Part shown: positions 24,352 through 32,994 of the stretch, piece after piece | Layout: each line of letters starts with the position of its first letter | Position numbering within the stretch: position 1 is the stretch's first letter | From: JAKOWB01 sp038363005 | GTDB taxonomy: Bacteria > Pseudomonadota > Alphaproteobacteria > Kiloniellales > JACOMY01 | Assembly (NCBI GenBank): GCA_038363005.1 | Contig: JBBQBI010000004.1 | Coordinates: forward strand, 186,001-250,000 | DNA length: 64,000 nt | Direction: 5' to 3' | Position numbers and translations under genes: made by a program | Notes under the pieces: generated by a model | Databases searched by the model: none | What the model saw: only the letters and a program-made list of their open reading frames with translations | Told to the model about the DNA's origin: nothing

Positions 24352-24993
24352 CTATTGCGTGAAGTTGACCTTGGGCGCTTCGGCCGCGCCCGGCTGGGCG
24401 GCGAAGCTGGGTAGCGGCTCGGCACCGTAGATCATGGCCCAGAGCAGCCCGGGGAAGGTGCGCACCGCGGTGTTGTAGGCCTGGACGGCGGCGATGAAGT
24501 CGCGGCGCGCCACGGCGATGCGGTTCTCGGTGCCCTCGAGCTGCGCCTGCAGGACCAGGAAGTTCTCGCTCGACTTCAGCTCGGGATAGGCTTCGACCAC
24601 GACCAGCAAGCGGGCCAGGGCCTGGCCCAGCGCCTGCTGGCTCTGTTCATAGGCCTGCAGCAGCGCCGGGTCGCTCACCACGTCGGCCGGCAGGGTGGTC
24701 TGTGTCGCCTTGGCGCGCGCCTCGACCACCGCGGTCAGCACGTCCTTCTCTTGCTGGGCGTAGCCTTTCACGGTCTCGACCAGGTTGGGAATCAGGTCGG
24801 CGCGCCGCTGATAGGTGTTTTCCACCTCCGCCCAGGCGGCGCTAACGCCCTCCTGCAGGCGCGGAATGCTGTTGATCTGGCTCAGCACCCAGACCAGTAG
24901 GGCGGCGACCAGGGCCAACAACCCCCAGCCGAGCCAACGGCGCGGACTGCGACCGCCCGAGTCACCGCCAGACCGGGGCGCCAGGGCGCTCAT
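24352..24993 (-). CDS. lemA: LemA family membrane protein
   Basis: A 213-residue protein with one N-terminal transmembrane helix (WGLLALVAALLVWVLSQINS) followed by the LemA four-helix domain. Signature blocks are AWAEVENTYQRRADLIPNLV, VKGYAQQEKDVLTAVVEARA and AYNTAVRTFPG. LemA proteins are inner-membrane proteins of unknown role, often paired with TPM-domain proteins as here. The start follows the CoxIV stop by two bases, so lemA is coupled to it. Confidence 0.92.
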   Translation of the reverse strand: MSALAPRSGGDSGGRSPRRWLGWGLLALVAALLVWVLSQINSIPRLQEGVSAAWAEVENTYQRRADLIPNLVETVKGYAQQEKDVLTAVVEARAKATQTTLPADVVSDPALLQAYEQSQQALGQALARLLVVVEAYPELKSSENFLVLQAQLEGTENRIAVARRDFIAAVQAYNTAVRTFPGLLWAMIYGAEPLPSFAAQPGAAEAPKVNFTQ

Positions 24994-24995
24994 GC

Positions 24996-25121
24996 TCAGG
25001 TGCGGAACAGGGCGAGCAGCGCCAGGGTCACGATGACGACCGCGCCGAGGTACACCGAACCTTTCAGGAAGGCACGGTAGGTCCGCTGATGCTCGCGCAG
25101 GAACTGGGCTTCTGTGGTCAT
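24996..25121 (-). CDS. aa3-type cytochrome c oxidase subunit IV-like small membrane protein
   Basis: A 41-residue protein, MTTEAQFLREHQRTYRAFLK then a single hydrophobic helix (VYLGAVVIVTLALLALF). The HxxTYRxFLK motif before one transmembrane segment is the pattern of the bacterial aa3-type cytochrome oxidase subunit IV family, which is largely restricted to Alphaproteobacteria. It is not near any other oxidase gene; it heads the lemA-TPM-TPM run. It may be an assembly or accessory peptide rather than a core subunit. Confidence 0.8.
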   Translation of the reverse strand: MTTEAQFLREHQRTYRAFLKGSVYLGAVVIVTLALLALFRT

Positions 25122-25197
25122 GGTCGGACGCTCTTCCCCTCTTGCTAAACGCGGCCTCTGTTTACGGGAAAAGCGCCTCCCAGGACAAGGGGAGTGG

Positions 25198-25833
25198 CTA
25201 AACCGGTGGATTGGCCAGCAGCCCCTCGGCCGGTAGCGTCGTCCAGGCGACTCGGCCAGCTTGCAAGCGGATATGCCCGCCCGCCACCTGCGCGAGGCAG
25301 GCGGCGTAGAGCCGGTGCTCCGCCGCCAGGACGCGGGCGGCGAGGCTGTCGGCCGTGTCGTCGGGTCGCACCGGTACGGCGGCCTGGCCGATGATCGGCC
25401 CGCCGTCCACCGCGGCACTGACGAAGTGCACGGTGCAGCCGGCCAGGCGCACGCCGGCCGCCAGCGCCTGCGCGTGAGTGTCGAGGCCGGGGAAGGCCGG
25501 CAGCAGCGAGGGGTGAATGTTGACCAGCCGTCCGGACCAGCGCTGCACGAAGGCGGCCGAGAGCACGCGCATGAAGCCGGCGAGGGCGATGAGCTCGATG
25601 CCGGAGCGCTGCAGCGCGGCCTCCAGCGCCGCCTCGAAGTCGGCCTTGGGTCGATCCCGGTGCGACACCACGGCGGTCGGGATGCCGGCGGCGGCGGCGT
25701 GCGCCAGGCCGCCGGCCGCGGGTTCGTTCGACACCACCAGCGTCAGCGCGGCCGGGTAGGCCGGAGCTTGGGCGGCGGCGATCAGCGCGGCCAGATTGCT
25801 GCCGCGACCGGAGATCAAGACTGCGGTCTTCAC
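25198..25833 (-). CDS. purN: Phosphoribosylglycinamide formyltransferase
   Basis: A 211-residue enzyme that transfers the formyl group of 10-formyl-THF to GAR, step 3 of purine synthesis. Start segment VKTAVLISGRGSNLAALI, catalytic block LVNIHPSLLPAFPG (His) and TVHFVSAAVDGGPIIGQ (Asp) are all intact. The start is a GTG at 25833 overlapping the purM stop (GTGA), so the pair is coupled. The frame open further upstream lies inside purM and is not real. Confidence 0.96.
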   Translation of the reverse strand: MKTAVLISGRGSNLAALIAAAQAPAYPAALTLVVSNEPAAGGLAHAAAAGIPTAVVSHRDRPKADFEAALEAALQRSGIELIALAGFMRVLSAAFVQRWSGRLVNIHPSLLPAFPGLDTHAQALAAGVRLAGCTVHFVSAAVDGGPIIGQAAVPVRPDDTADSLAARVLAAEHRLYAACLAQVAGGHIRLQAGRVAWTTLPAEGLLANPPV

Positions 25834-26951
25834 AGGCCCCACGGCCAGCGGGCCGCGTCCAGCACGATCTCCTCGGCTTCGCCCGGCGCGCGGGCGCGCA
25901 AGTGGCCTAACGGTCGCGGGTCGAGGTGCGCCAGGGCTGCCTTGACCGCCTCGGCGGCTTCGGGCGCCACCACCAGCACCAGGCCGATGCCGCAGTTGAA
26001 GGTGCGCAGCATCTCCGCTGGCGCCACGCCGCCAACCTTCATCAACCAGCGGAATACCGCCGGCACCTGCCAAGCGGATGGCGCTGTCACCTCGGCCACG
26101 CAGTCCTCGGGCAGTATGCGCGGCAGGTTGCCGGGCAGGCCGCCGCCGGTGATGTGCGCCATGGCCTTCACCTGGCCAGCGGCGACCAGCGGCAACAGGT
26201 CGCGCACGTAGATCCGGGTCGGCGTCAGCAGCGCACGGGCCAGGGTGGTGTCGGGCTGGAAGGGGGCCGGGGCGTCCCACGGCAGCTCGCTCAGCTCGAC
26301 GATGCGGCGGATCAGGGAATAGCCGTTGGAATGCGGTCCAGAGGCCGCCAGCCCGATCAGCAGGTCGCCGGGCCCGACATCGGCCTTGGGCAGGATGGCA
26401 TCGCGCTCCACCGCGCCCACGGCGAAGCCGGCCAGGTCGTAGTCGCCGGCGGCATAGAGGCCCGGCATCTCCGCCGTTTCGCCGCCGACCAGGGCGCAGC
26501 CGGCCTGGCGGCAGCCCTCGGCGATGCCGGCGACGACGGCGCGGCCGGCCTCGATCTCCAGCTTGCCGACGGCGTAGTAGTCCAGGAAGAACAGCGGCGT
26601 GGCGCCCTGCACCAGCAGGTCGTTGACGCACATGGCCACCAGGTCGATGCCCAGCTGGTCGTGGATGCCGGTCTCGATGGCGATCTTCAGCTTGGTGCCG
26701 ACGCCGTCAGTGCCGCTGACCAGGATGGGGTCCTTGAAGCCGGCGGCCTTGAGGTCGAAGAGCGCGCCGAAACCGCCCAGCCCGCCCAGGGTGCCGGGCC
26801 GGTCGGTGGAGCGCGCCAGTGGCTTGATGGCGTCGACCAGCGCGTCGCCGGCGTCGATGTCGACCCCGGCGTCCTTGTAGGTCAGGCCATTGCGGCCGTG
26901 CGCCGCGCGGGGGCTGCCAGCAGGGGGTCGGGTGGCGTCTTGGTCGGACAT
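25830..26951 (-). CDS. purM: Phosphoribosylformylglycinamidine cyclo-ligase (AIR synthetase)
   Basis: A 373-residue enzyme that closes the imidazole ring of AIR with ATP, step 5 of purine synthesis. Landmarks are YKDAGVDIDAGDALVDAIKP at the N-terminus, the PurM glycine loop VSGTDGVGTKLKIA, and LVGGETAEMPGLY. An N-terminal tail of about 24 residues precedes the core. It is divergent from the DUF2066 gene with only 48 bases between the starts, and upstream of purN in a two-gene operon. Confidence 0.97.
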   Translation of the reverse strand: MSDQDATRPPAGSPRAAHGRNGLTYKDAGVDIDAGDALVDAIKPLARSTDRPGTLGGLGGFGALFDLKAAGFKDPILVSGTDGVGTKLKIAIETGIHDQLGIDLVAMCVNDLLVQGATPLFFLDYYAVGKLEIEAGRAVVAGIAEGCRQAGCALVGGETAEMPGLYAAGDYDLAGFAVGAVERDAILPKADVGPGDLLIGLAASGPHSNGYSLIRRIVELSELPWDAPAPFQPDTTLARALLTPTRIYVRDLLPLVAAGQVKAMAHITGGGLPGNLPRILPEDCVAEVTAPSAWQVPAVFRWLMKVGGVAPAEMLRTFNCGIGLVLVVAPEAAEAVKAALAHLDPRPLGHLRARAPGEAEEIVLDAARWPWGL

Positions 26952-26999
26952 GGGCTATCCAGACAGGGATTGGTGGCGACACGTATAGGGGATTCCCGG

Positions 27000-28133
27000 G
27001 TGCCCGTGAACCTGCAGCCTGGCCGCGCCTGGCCAACCCTCCTGATCCTCCTGCTGGGCCTGCTGCTCGCCGGGCCGGCGCTGGCCGACGTCTATACCGT
27101 GCGGGTGCAGGCCGAAGGCGAGGGCGGCAATGCCGAGGAAGCCAAGGCCAAGGCGATCCAGACCGCGCAGCAGACGGCCTGGCAGACGCTACTGAAGCGC
27201 ATCGTGGTGGACGAGGACCTGACCGGCGCGCCGCCCATGACCCCGGCAGAGCTGCAGCCGCTGCTGGCCAGCATGGAGGTGGTCAGGGAGACGCTGAAGA
27301 AGAAGCGCTACAGCGGCGAGCTGGCCTTCCGCTTCAACCCCGACACGGTGCGCAGCTATCTGGCCGGGCGCGGCCTGCGCTTCACCGAGACACCGAGTCG
27401 CCCCGTCGTGGTGCTGCCGGTGCTGGGTGATGGTGCCGCGGCCGCGCTGTGGCAGGACCCCAATCCCTGGCGCCTGGCCTGGGCCAACCACTGGGGCGGC
27501 GACGGCCTGGTGCCGCTGGTGGTGCCGCTGGGCGAGCTGGAGGACGTGGCCGCCGCCGATGCGCCCGAGGCACTGGCCGGCGACAGCAATGCCCTGGCCG
27601 GGTTGGCCGGGCGATACGGCACCGGCGACACGCTGGTGGCGCAGGCGCTGGTCACCGGCGACCCGGCGGCCGGCGGCGCCACGCTGCAGGTCAAGGCGAC
27701 CGGCTATGGCGCGCTGGCCAGCCAGCCCTTCACCCTCAGCCTGCAGCAGGAGGCCGGGGAGACCGAGGCAGCCTTCTTCGGGCGCGGCGTCGATGCCGTC
27801 GTCGCCCGGCTGGAAGGCGACTGGAAGCGGGCCAACGCCATCTACTACGGCACACAGTCCAGCCTGCCGGTGACAGTGCTGATCGGCGCGCTGCAGGACT
27901 GGCTGCTGGCGCGCCAGGTCCTCGAACACTCGCCGCTGGTGGTCGGCGTCAAGGTGCTGAGCCTGAGCCGCAGCGCCGCCTCGGTCATCATCAACCATCG
28001 CGGCACGGTGGAGCAGCTGTCGCTCTGGCTGGCGCAGCAGGACCTGCTGCTGCAGCAGGGCGTCGGCGGCTACGAGCTGCGGGTCGGCGCCAGCGCCGGC
28101 GCGGTCGACCAGAAGCCCCTGGGCACGCAATGA
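27000..28133 (+). CDS. DUF2066 family exported protein
   Basis: A 377-residue protein with a signal peptide (about residues 1-29, cleaved near PALADVYTVRV). The mature protein starts DVYTVRVQAEGEGGNAEEAK and contains the A-x-x-A-W-x-x-L-L-x-R-I pattern of DUF2066. The C-terminal part (LQDWLLARQVLEHSPLVVGV) is also typical. Function is unknown; the conserved neighbourhood is an AI-2E permease and hdaA. I use the GTG at 27000, preceded by AGGGGAT; a second GTG at 27006 is possible. The longer open frame upstream runs antisense to purM. Confidence 0.88.
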   Translation: MPVNLQPGRAWPTLLILLLGLLLAGPALADVYTVRVQAEGEGGNAEEAKAKAIQTAQQTAWQTLLKRIVVDEDLTGAPPMTPAELQPLLASMEVVRETLKKKRYSGELAFRFNPDTVRSYLAGRGLRFTETPSRPVVVLPVLGDGAAAALWQDPNPWRLAWANHWGGDGLVPLVVPLGELEDVAAADAPEALAGDSNALAGLAGRYGTGDTLVAQALVTGDPAAGGATLQVKATGYGALASQPFTLSLQQEAGETEAAFFGRGVDAVVARLEGDWKRANAIYYGTQSSLPVTVLIGALQDWLLARQVLEHSPLVVGVKVLSLSRSAASVIINHRGTVEQLSLWLAQQDLLLQQGVGGYELRVGASAGAVDQKPLGTQ

Positions 28134-29212
28134 CACAGGCGCCGCGCCGCCACTGGCTGTTCTGGCTACTGGCCGGTCTGGCGGCCTGCCTCTTCCTCTA
28201 TCTGATCAGCAGCATCCTGCTGCCCTTCGTCGCCGGCTTCGCCGTCGCCTATTTCCTCGACCCGGTGGTGAACTGGCTGGAGCGCAGAGGCATTGGCCGC
28301 CTGGGCGGCACGCTGCTGGTCTCGCTCGGCTTCCTGCTGCTGCTCGTCGCCGTGCTGCTGCTGGTCGTGCCGCTGGTGGCCAACCAGGTATCGGAACTGA
28401 TCGGCGACCTGCCGACCTATGCGGCGACCGTAAAGCAGCGGCTGAAGGATCTGCTGGACTACCTGTCGACCGCCACCGGCATTGACCTGAAGGGGCGCCT
28501 GCTGGACGGCGCCGGTGACAATGCGCCGGATGCCGTCGGCACCATCAGCAACCTGTTGAACAGCGTCATTGCCGGCGGCCTGGCGCTGGCCAACGTGCTG
28601 TCGCTGCTGCTGATCACGCCGATCGTCGCCTTCTTCCTGCTGCTGAACTGGAACACCGTGGTCGGGAAGGTCGACTCCTGGCTGCCGCGCCGTCACCTGG
28701 CGACACTGCGCGGGCTGTTCCACGAGATGGATCGCGTACTCTCGGGCTTCCTGCGCGGCCAGGCGGCGGTTTGCGGCATCATGGCGGTCTACTACGCCGC
28801 GGCGCTGTCCATCGGTGGGCTGCGCTATGGCCTGCTGGTCGGGTTGCTCGCCGGTATTCTGACCTTTGTACCCTTTGTTGGCGCGCTGACCGGCCTGGTG
28901 CTGACCGTTGGCCTGGCCTTCATCCAGTTCGATACGCTGGGTCCCGTCGCATTGCTGGTCGGACTCTACATCGCCGGCCAGACGGTGGAGGGGAACTTCA
29001 TCACGCCGCGCGTGGTCGGCCGAGCCATCGGCCTGCACGACCTCTGGCTGATTTTCGCCGTGCTGGCTGGCGGTGCGCTACTGGGGGCCTGGGGTGTGCT
29101 GCTGGCGGTGCCGGTGGCCGGGTGCCTGGGGGTCCTGGTGCGCTTCGCGCTGCGCAGCTACCTGGCCGGTCCCTACTATCGCGGCGACCGGCCGCCGCAC
29201 CCTGACCCTTGA
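28130..29212 (+). CDS. AI-2E family transporter (PerM/YhhT-like)
   Basis: A 360-residue membrane protein with the AI-2E family topology: an N-terminal pair of helices (LFWLLAGLAACLFLYLISSI), a soluble segment of about 80 residues (QVSELIGDLPTYAATVKQRL), then five further helices including the conserved TFVPFVGALTG and a GNFITPRVVGR loop. Family members have been implicated in export of signals or as sodium/proton antiporters; the name should not be read as proof of AI-2 transport. The start overlaps the DUF2066 stop (ATGA). Confidence 0.9.
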   Translation: MTQAPRRHWLFWLLAGLAACLFLYLISSILLPFVAGFAVAYFLDPVVNWLERRGIGRLGGTLLVSLGFLLLLVAVLLLVVPLVANQVSELIGDLPTYAATVKQRLKDLLDYLSTATGIDLKGRLLDGAGDNAPDAVGTISNLLNSVIAGGLALANVLSLLLITPIVAFFLLLNWNTVVGKVDSWLPRRHLATLRGLFHEMDRVLSGFLRGQAAVCGIMAVYYAAALSIGGLRYGLLVGLLAGILTFVPFVGALTGLVLTVGLAFIQFDTLGPVALLVGLYIAGQTVEGNFITPRVVGRAIGLHDLWLIFAVLAGGALLGAWGVLLAVPVAGCLGVLVRFALRSYLAGPYYRGDRPPHPDP

Positions 29213-29907
29213 TGGCGCGGCAGTACCCGCTGGGCCTGCCGTCGCTGGAACGTCGCGGGCGGGCCGATTTCCTGGCCGCGCCGGCCAACCAGTCGGCGCT
29301 GGCCTTTGTCGAGGCCTGGCCGGACTGGCCGGGTCCGGCGCTGCTGATCCACGGCCCGGCCGGCAGCGGCAAGAGCCACCTGGCGGCGATATGGCAGGCG
29401 GCCAGTGGCGCGCTGGTGCTGCGGCCCGCGGCGCTTGCCGGTGGCGAGGCGCGCAGCCTGCTGGGCGACGCGACGGCACTGCTGCTGGAAGACCTGGATG
29501 CCGCGCTGGCGGCCGACCCGGCGATCGAGCGGCCGCTTTTCGCGCTCTGGACCGCCCTGGTCGAGCGGCGCGGCCACCTGCTGATGACGGCCCGCGCACC
29601 GGCGGCGCGCTGGGGCGTGCGGCTGCCCGACCTGGCCTCGCGCCTCAAGGGCGCCAACGCGGTGGCGGTGGAGCCGCCGGACGAGGCCCTGCTGGCGGCG
29701 CTCTTCGTCAAGCTGCTGAGCGACCGCCAGCTGCGCGTGCAGCCGGGCGTTGCCGCCTTCCTGCTGCCGCGGCTGGAGCGTTCCTTCGCCGCGGTGGAGC
29801 GGGCGGTGGCGCACCTCGACCGCCTGGCACTGGCTGAGCAGCGTGAGATCACCGTGCCGCTGGCGCGCCGCGCCTTGGCGGACCTGGAAGGGGAGGCCGA
29901 GGAATGA
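29212..29907 (+). CDS. hdaA: DnaA-related regulator HdaA
   Basis: A 231-residue AAA+ protein without the DnaA DNA-binding domain IV, i.e. the Hda/HdaA type that promotes ATP hydrolysis by DnaA when bound to the sliding clamp. The N-terminal QYPLGLPS (residues 4-11) fits the beta-clamp-binding motif and the P-loop HGPAGSGKS is at 47-55. The Walker B region (LLLEDLDAAL) and sensor I (LLMTARAP) are present. The start overlaps the permease stop by one base (TGATG), as in other alphaproteobacteria. Its stop overlaps the next gene. Confidence 0.93.
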   Translation: MARQYPLGLPSLERRGRADFLAAPANQSALAFVEAWPDWPGPALLIHGPAGSGKSHLAAIWQAASGALVLRPAALAGGEARSLLGDATALLLEDLDAALAADPAIERPLFALWTALVERRGHLLMTARAPAARWGVRLPDLASRLKGANAVAVEPPDEALLAALFVKLLSDRQLRVQPGVAAFLLPRLERSFAAVERAVAHLDRLALAEQREITVPLARRALADLEGEAEE

Positions 29908-30389
29908 CGTTTCTCATCGGCGAGTCGCTGGTCGGCAGCGGGCCGGAAACGGCCCACACCAACCTGGTGCTGGGGCCGCGCGACGGCCCGGCCGGCACCG
30001 CCTTCGCCACCGCGTTGGCGACGCCGCGCGCCGGCCACCTGCCGTTCCTGACCGTGCTGACACCCAACGTGTTGGTGAAGCCGGTCACGCTGTTCGTCAA
30101 CAAGGTCGCGGTCGAGGGCGAGCTGCACGGCAAGCTGACCTGGGGCGCCGCGCAGATCGGCCTGGCCCAGGGCATCCGCGATGCCGCCGACCTGCTGCCG
30201 GCCGAGGCCGCCGACGACTGGGTGGTGATCGCCGCCGTGCTGGTCAACGGCGGCAGCCGCGACGAGCGCGCGGTGTTCGAGAACCAGCGCCGCGCGGCGC
30301 GCGAGGCGGTGGAGCGGGCCGTGCGGCAGGAGCCCTCGGCCGCCACCATGACCGCCGCGGTCGCCGGCAACAGGTTCTTCACGCCCTAG
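29904..30389 (+). CDS. Formaldehyde-activating enzyme (Fae) homologue
   Basis: A 161-residue protein homologous to Fae, the enzyme that condenses formaldehyde with tetrahydromethanopterin. The conserved N-terminal block FLIGESLVGSGPETAHTNLV carries the catalytic His (H18 here), followed by LGPRDGPAGTAFATAL, VLTPNVLVKPVTLFVNKV and the C-terminal AREAVERAV. It differs at several positions from methylotroph Fae (VNKV for MFNKV, WGAAQIGLA for the FGPAQ segment), so substrate or cofactor may differ. It overlaps the hdaA stop (ATGA), an unexpected partner. No other H4MPT-pathway genes are in the window. Confidence 0.85.
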   Translation: MTFLIGESLVGSGPETAHTNLVLGPRDGPAGTAFATALATPRAGHLPFLTVLTPNVLVKPVTLFVNKVAVEGELHGKLTWGAAQIGLAQGIRDAADLLPAEAADDWVVIAAVLVNGGSRDERAVFENQRRAAREAVERAVRQEPSAATMTAAVAGNRFFTP

Positions 30390-30507
30390 CAGGCCGATAC
30401 TGGCCGCAAGCCGGCGGGCCGGGGCACAGGTGCCTTGTCGGCGCGACACTTCCCTCGCCGTCGCCATCGCGCTACCTCTGCCGCGCAATAGTCAGGGAGG
30501 ATACCCC

Positions 30508-31287
30508 ATGGATCTCGGCATTCGCGGCCGCAAGGCCATCGTCTGTGCCGCCAGCAAGGGCCTGGGCAAGGGCTGCGCCCTGGCGCTGGCGGAAGAAGGC
30601 GTCGACCTGGTCATCGCGGCGCGCACCGCGGGGCCGCTGGAAGCGACGGCGCAGGAGCTGCGCGACCGCTTTGGCGTGACGGTCACCGCGGTGGCGGTCG
30701 ACGTCACCACGCCGGAAGGCCGCGCCGCCGTGCTGGCCGCCTGCCCGGAGCCCGACATCCTGGTAAACAATGCCGGCGGTCCGCCGCCCGGCGATTTCCG
30801 CACCTGGGTGCGCGATGACTGGATCCGCGCCATCGACGCCAACATGCTGACCCCCATCGAGTTCATCAAGGCGACGGTGGACGGCATGATCGCGCGCAAG
30901 TTCGGCCGCATCGTCAACATCACCTCCTCGGCGGTGAAGGCGCCGATCGACATCCTGGGGCTGTCGAATGGCGCGCGCTCGGGCCTGACCGGTTTCGTCG
31001 CCGGCATCGCCCGCAAGACGGTGCGCCACAACGTCACCATCAACGGGCTGCTGCCGGGGTCCTTCGACACCGACCGTCTGGCGCAGACCTCCTTCGCCGC
31101 GGCGCGCAACCAAGGCATGACGATCGAGGAGGTGCGCGCCAAGCGCGCCAACGAGATCCCGGCCGGCCGCTTCGGTACCATTCAGGAGTTTGGCCAGGCC
31201 TGCGCCTTCCTGTGCGGTGCCGGGGCGGGCTACATTACCGGCCAGAACCTCCTGCTGGACGGCGGTGCCTATCCGGGCACCTTCTGA
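30508..31287 (+). CDS. SDR-family protein with altered catalytic residues
   Basis: A 259-residue protein with the SDR Rossmann fold (AASKGLGKG at residues 14-22 in place of TGxxxGIG; NNAGG at 87-91; ITSSAVKAPIDILG). At the position of the catalytic YxxxK it has SNGAR (residues 153-157), so Tyr is replaced by Ser and Lys by Arg. The C-terminus (GAGYITGQNLLLDGGAYPG) is otherwise a normal SDR of the 3-oxoacyl-ACP reductase-like type. The ATG at 30508 follows AGGGAGG. It may be a binding protein, or an enzyme with another mechanism. It follows the Fae homologue by 118 bases. Confidence 0.88.
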   Translation: MDLGIRGRKAIVCAASKGLGKGCALALAEEGVDLVIAARTAGPLEATAQELRDRFGVTVTAVAVDVTTPEGRAAVLAACPEPDILVNNAGGPPPGDFRTWVRDDWIRAIDANMLTPIEFIKATVDGMIARKFGRIVNITSSAVKAPIDILGLSNGARSGLTGFVAGIARKTVRHNVTINGLLPGSFDTDRLAQTSFAAARNQGMTIEEVRAKRANEIPAGRFGTIQEFGQACAFLCGAGAGYITGQNLLLDGGAYPGTF

Positions 31288-31307
31288 CCCGCCGGGCCAA
31301 ACTCCAT

Positions 31308-31348
31308 CAAGTCATTGCGAATGAGGAATAATCCCGCGCGATGACTTG
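31308..31348. repeat. Inverted repeat between the SDR and CYTH-CHAD genes
   Basis: Arms CAAGTCATTGCG (31308-31319) and CGCGATGACTTG (31337-31348) pair at 11 of 12 positions around a 17-base AT-rich loop. There is no T-run, so it is not a standard terminator. It could be an operator or a leader hairpin for the CYTH-CHAD gene. Confidence 0.5.
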
Positions 31349-31418
31349 ACCGGCGGTGGCCTACGGGCGACAGATGCCGCCACTTGTCGGGGCGGTTCGG
31401 GAAGGTTGCAGGAGAGGC

Positions 31419-32981
31419 ATGAGCCCGGAGATCGAGCTCAAGCTGGCGATGACGCCCGAGATTTTGGGGCGCCTGCGCCGCCATGCCCTGCTGCGGTCCC
31501 TGGCCGGCGGCCGGCGCCTGCGTCGGCAATCCTTGATCTCGCTCTACTACGACACCGCCGATCGCCGGCTCGCCAAGGCAGGGATCGCCCTCCGGGTGCG
31601 CGGCGATGGCAAGCGCTTCCTGCAGACCCTCAAGGCACCGCCGCCGGCCGATGCCGCCGGCAGCGGCGGCCTGCAACGCCTGATCGAGCTGGAAGCGCCG
31701 GTGCCCGGCGAGCAGCCGGACCTGTCACTCATCACCGAGCCGACATTGGCGGCGCTGCTGGCCGAGCCCGGCGTCGGCGACGCGTTGGTGCCGGTATTCA
31801 CCACACGGTTCGAACGGCACACCCTGCTGGTCCACCTGCTCGACAGCGACATCGAGGTCGCCTTCGACCGGGGGCAGGTCGAGGCAGGCGCGGTCGCCGA
31901 GGCGATCTGCGAGGCTGAACTTGAGCTGAAGAGCGGCAAACCGGAGCGGCTGTGGCAGCTGGCCCTGGCGCTGCTCGACAGCGTCGCCTTCCAGCTTGAG
32001 ACGCGCAGCAAAGCAGCCCGCGGTCATGCCCTGGCGGCTGGGGAATCGCCGACACCGACGCTGGCGACGCGCCTTGAGCTCGATGGCGAAGCGACCGCTG
32101 GACAGGCCTGCCTGGCGGTGCTGCGCAACGCCTTGACGCAGCTGCATGCCAATGCCCGCGCGGTGCTGGCCGGCTGCGCCGATCCCGAGGCGATCCATCA
32201 GCTGCGCGTCGCGGTGCGCCGGCTGCGCGCCGCGCTGTCGCTGTTCCGCCCGATCCTGGCCGACAGCGTGGCGGATTGGCTGGCCGGGGAGTTCGACTGG
32301 CTGCAGGCCGGATTGGGCAGTGCGCGTGACTGGGATGTCTTCGTGCTGGAGACGCTGGAGCCGCTGCACCGACGCCTGCCGGATGAATCTGGCCTGGGCG
32401 CGCTGGAGACGCGGGCCGAGGCGCAGCGCCGCGCCAGCCGCCTGGCCGCCGAAGCGGTGCTGCGCGCCCCGCGCACCACGCGCCTGCTGCTGCAGCTCGA
32501 GCTATGGCTGGAAGACGGCAGCTGGCGCCGCGCCGCCGAACCCGGCGCGCTGGTGGCGGCGGCCGACGAACCGGCCGGCGTCTTCGCCCGCCAGACCCTG
32601 GCGCACCGGTCCCGCCAGCTCTTGAAGCGCGGCCGCAGGCGCGACGAGGCCGACGAAGACTCGCTGCACGCGCTGCGCATCGCTGGCAAGAAGCTGCGCT
32701 ACGCAGTGGAATTCTTCCGCACGCTGCTGCCCAAGGGCCAGGCCAAGGCGGCGCTGGACAGCCTGCGCGCGCTGCAGGATTGCCTGGGCTCGCTGAACGA
32801 CGCTGCAGTGGGCCAGCGCCTGCTGGCCGGCATGGGCGAGAGCAGCCGCAAGCCAACCGAAGCCAAGGCGCTAGGCATCGTCGTCGGCTGGCAGACCGGC
32901 CGCATCGACACTGACCTGGGCCACCTGCGGCGCACCTGGAAGCAGGCGAAAAAAGCCCTGGCGCCGCTGGCCGAGGGCTAG
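31419..32981 (+). CDS. CYTH and CHAD domain protein
   Basis: A 520-residue protein. The CYTH domain begins with the EIELK (ExExK) motif at residues 4-8, which binds triphosphate and metal in inorganic triphosphatases of the ygiF type (YYDTADRRLAKAGIALRVR follows). The CHAD domain, about residues 225-515, is a helical domain rich in conserved His/Arg/Lys (IHQLRVAVRRLRA, LRIAGKKLRYAVEF) that binds polyphosphate. The ATG at 31419 follows CAGGAGAGGC; a longer frame upstream is unlikely. Its place next to ppk-ppx supports a role in polyphosphate granule handling or triphosphate hydrolysis. Confidence 0.92.
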   Translation: MSPEIELKLAMTPEILGRLRRHALLRSLAGGRRLRRQSLISLYYDTADRRLAKAGIALRVRGDGKRFLQTLKAPPPADAAGSGGLQRLIELEAPVPGEQPDLSLITEPTLAALLAEPGVGDALVPVFTTRFERHTLLVHLLDSDIEVAFDRGQVEAGAVAEAICEAELELKSGKPERLWQLALALLDSVAFQLETRSKAARGHALAAGESPTPTLATRLELDGEATAGQACLAVLRNALTQLHANARAVLAGCADPEAIHQLRVAVRRLRAALSLFRPILADSVADWLAGEFDWLQAGLGSARDWDVFVLETLEPLHRRLPDESGLGALETRAEAQRRASRLAAEAVLRAPRTTRLLLQLELWLEDGSWRRAAEPGALVAAADEPAGVFARQTLAHRSRQLLKRGRRRDEADEDSLHALRIAGKKLRYAVEFFRTLLPKGQAKAALDSLRALQDCLGSLNDAAVGQRLLAGMGESSRKPTEAKALGIVVGWQTGRIDTDLGHLRRTWKQAKKALAPLAEG

Positions 32982-32994
32982 ACGCGCCGCCGCC

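Noticed and set aside
25926..27000. N-terminal extension of the DUF2066 frame by about 350 codons
   Set aside because: It is antisense to purM; the signal peptide right after the GTG at 27000 marks the real start.
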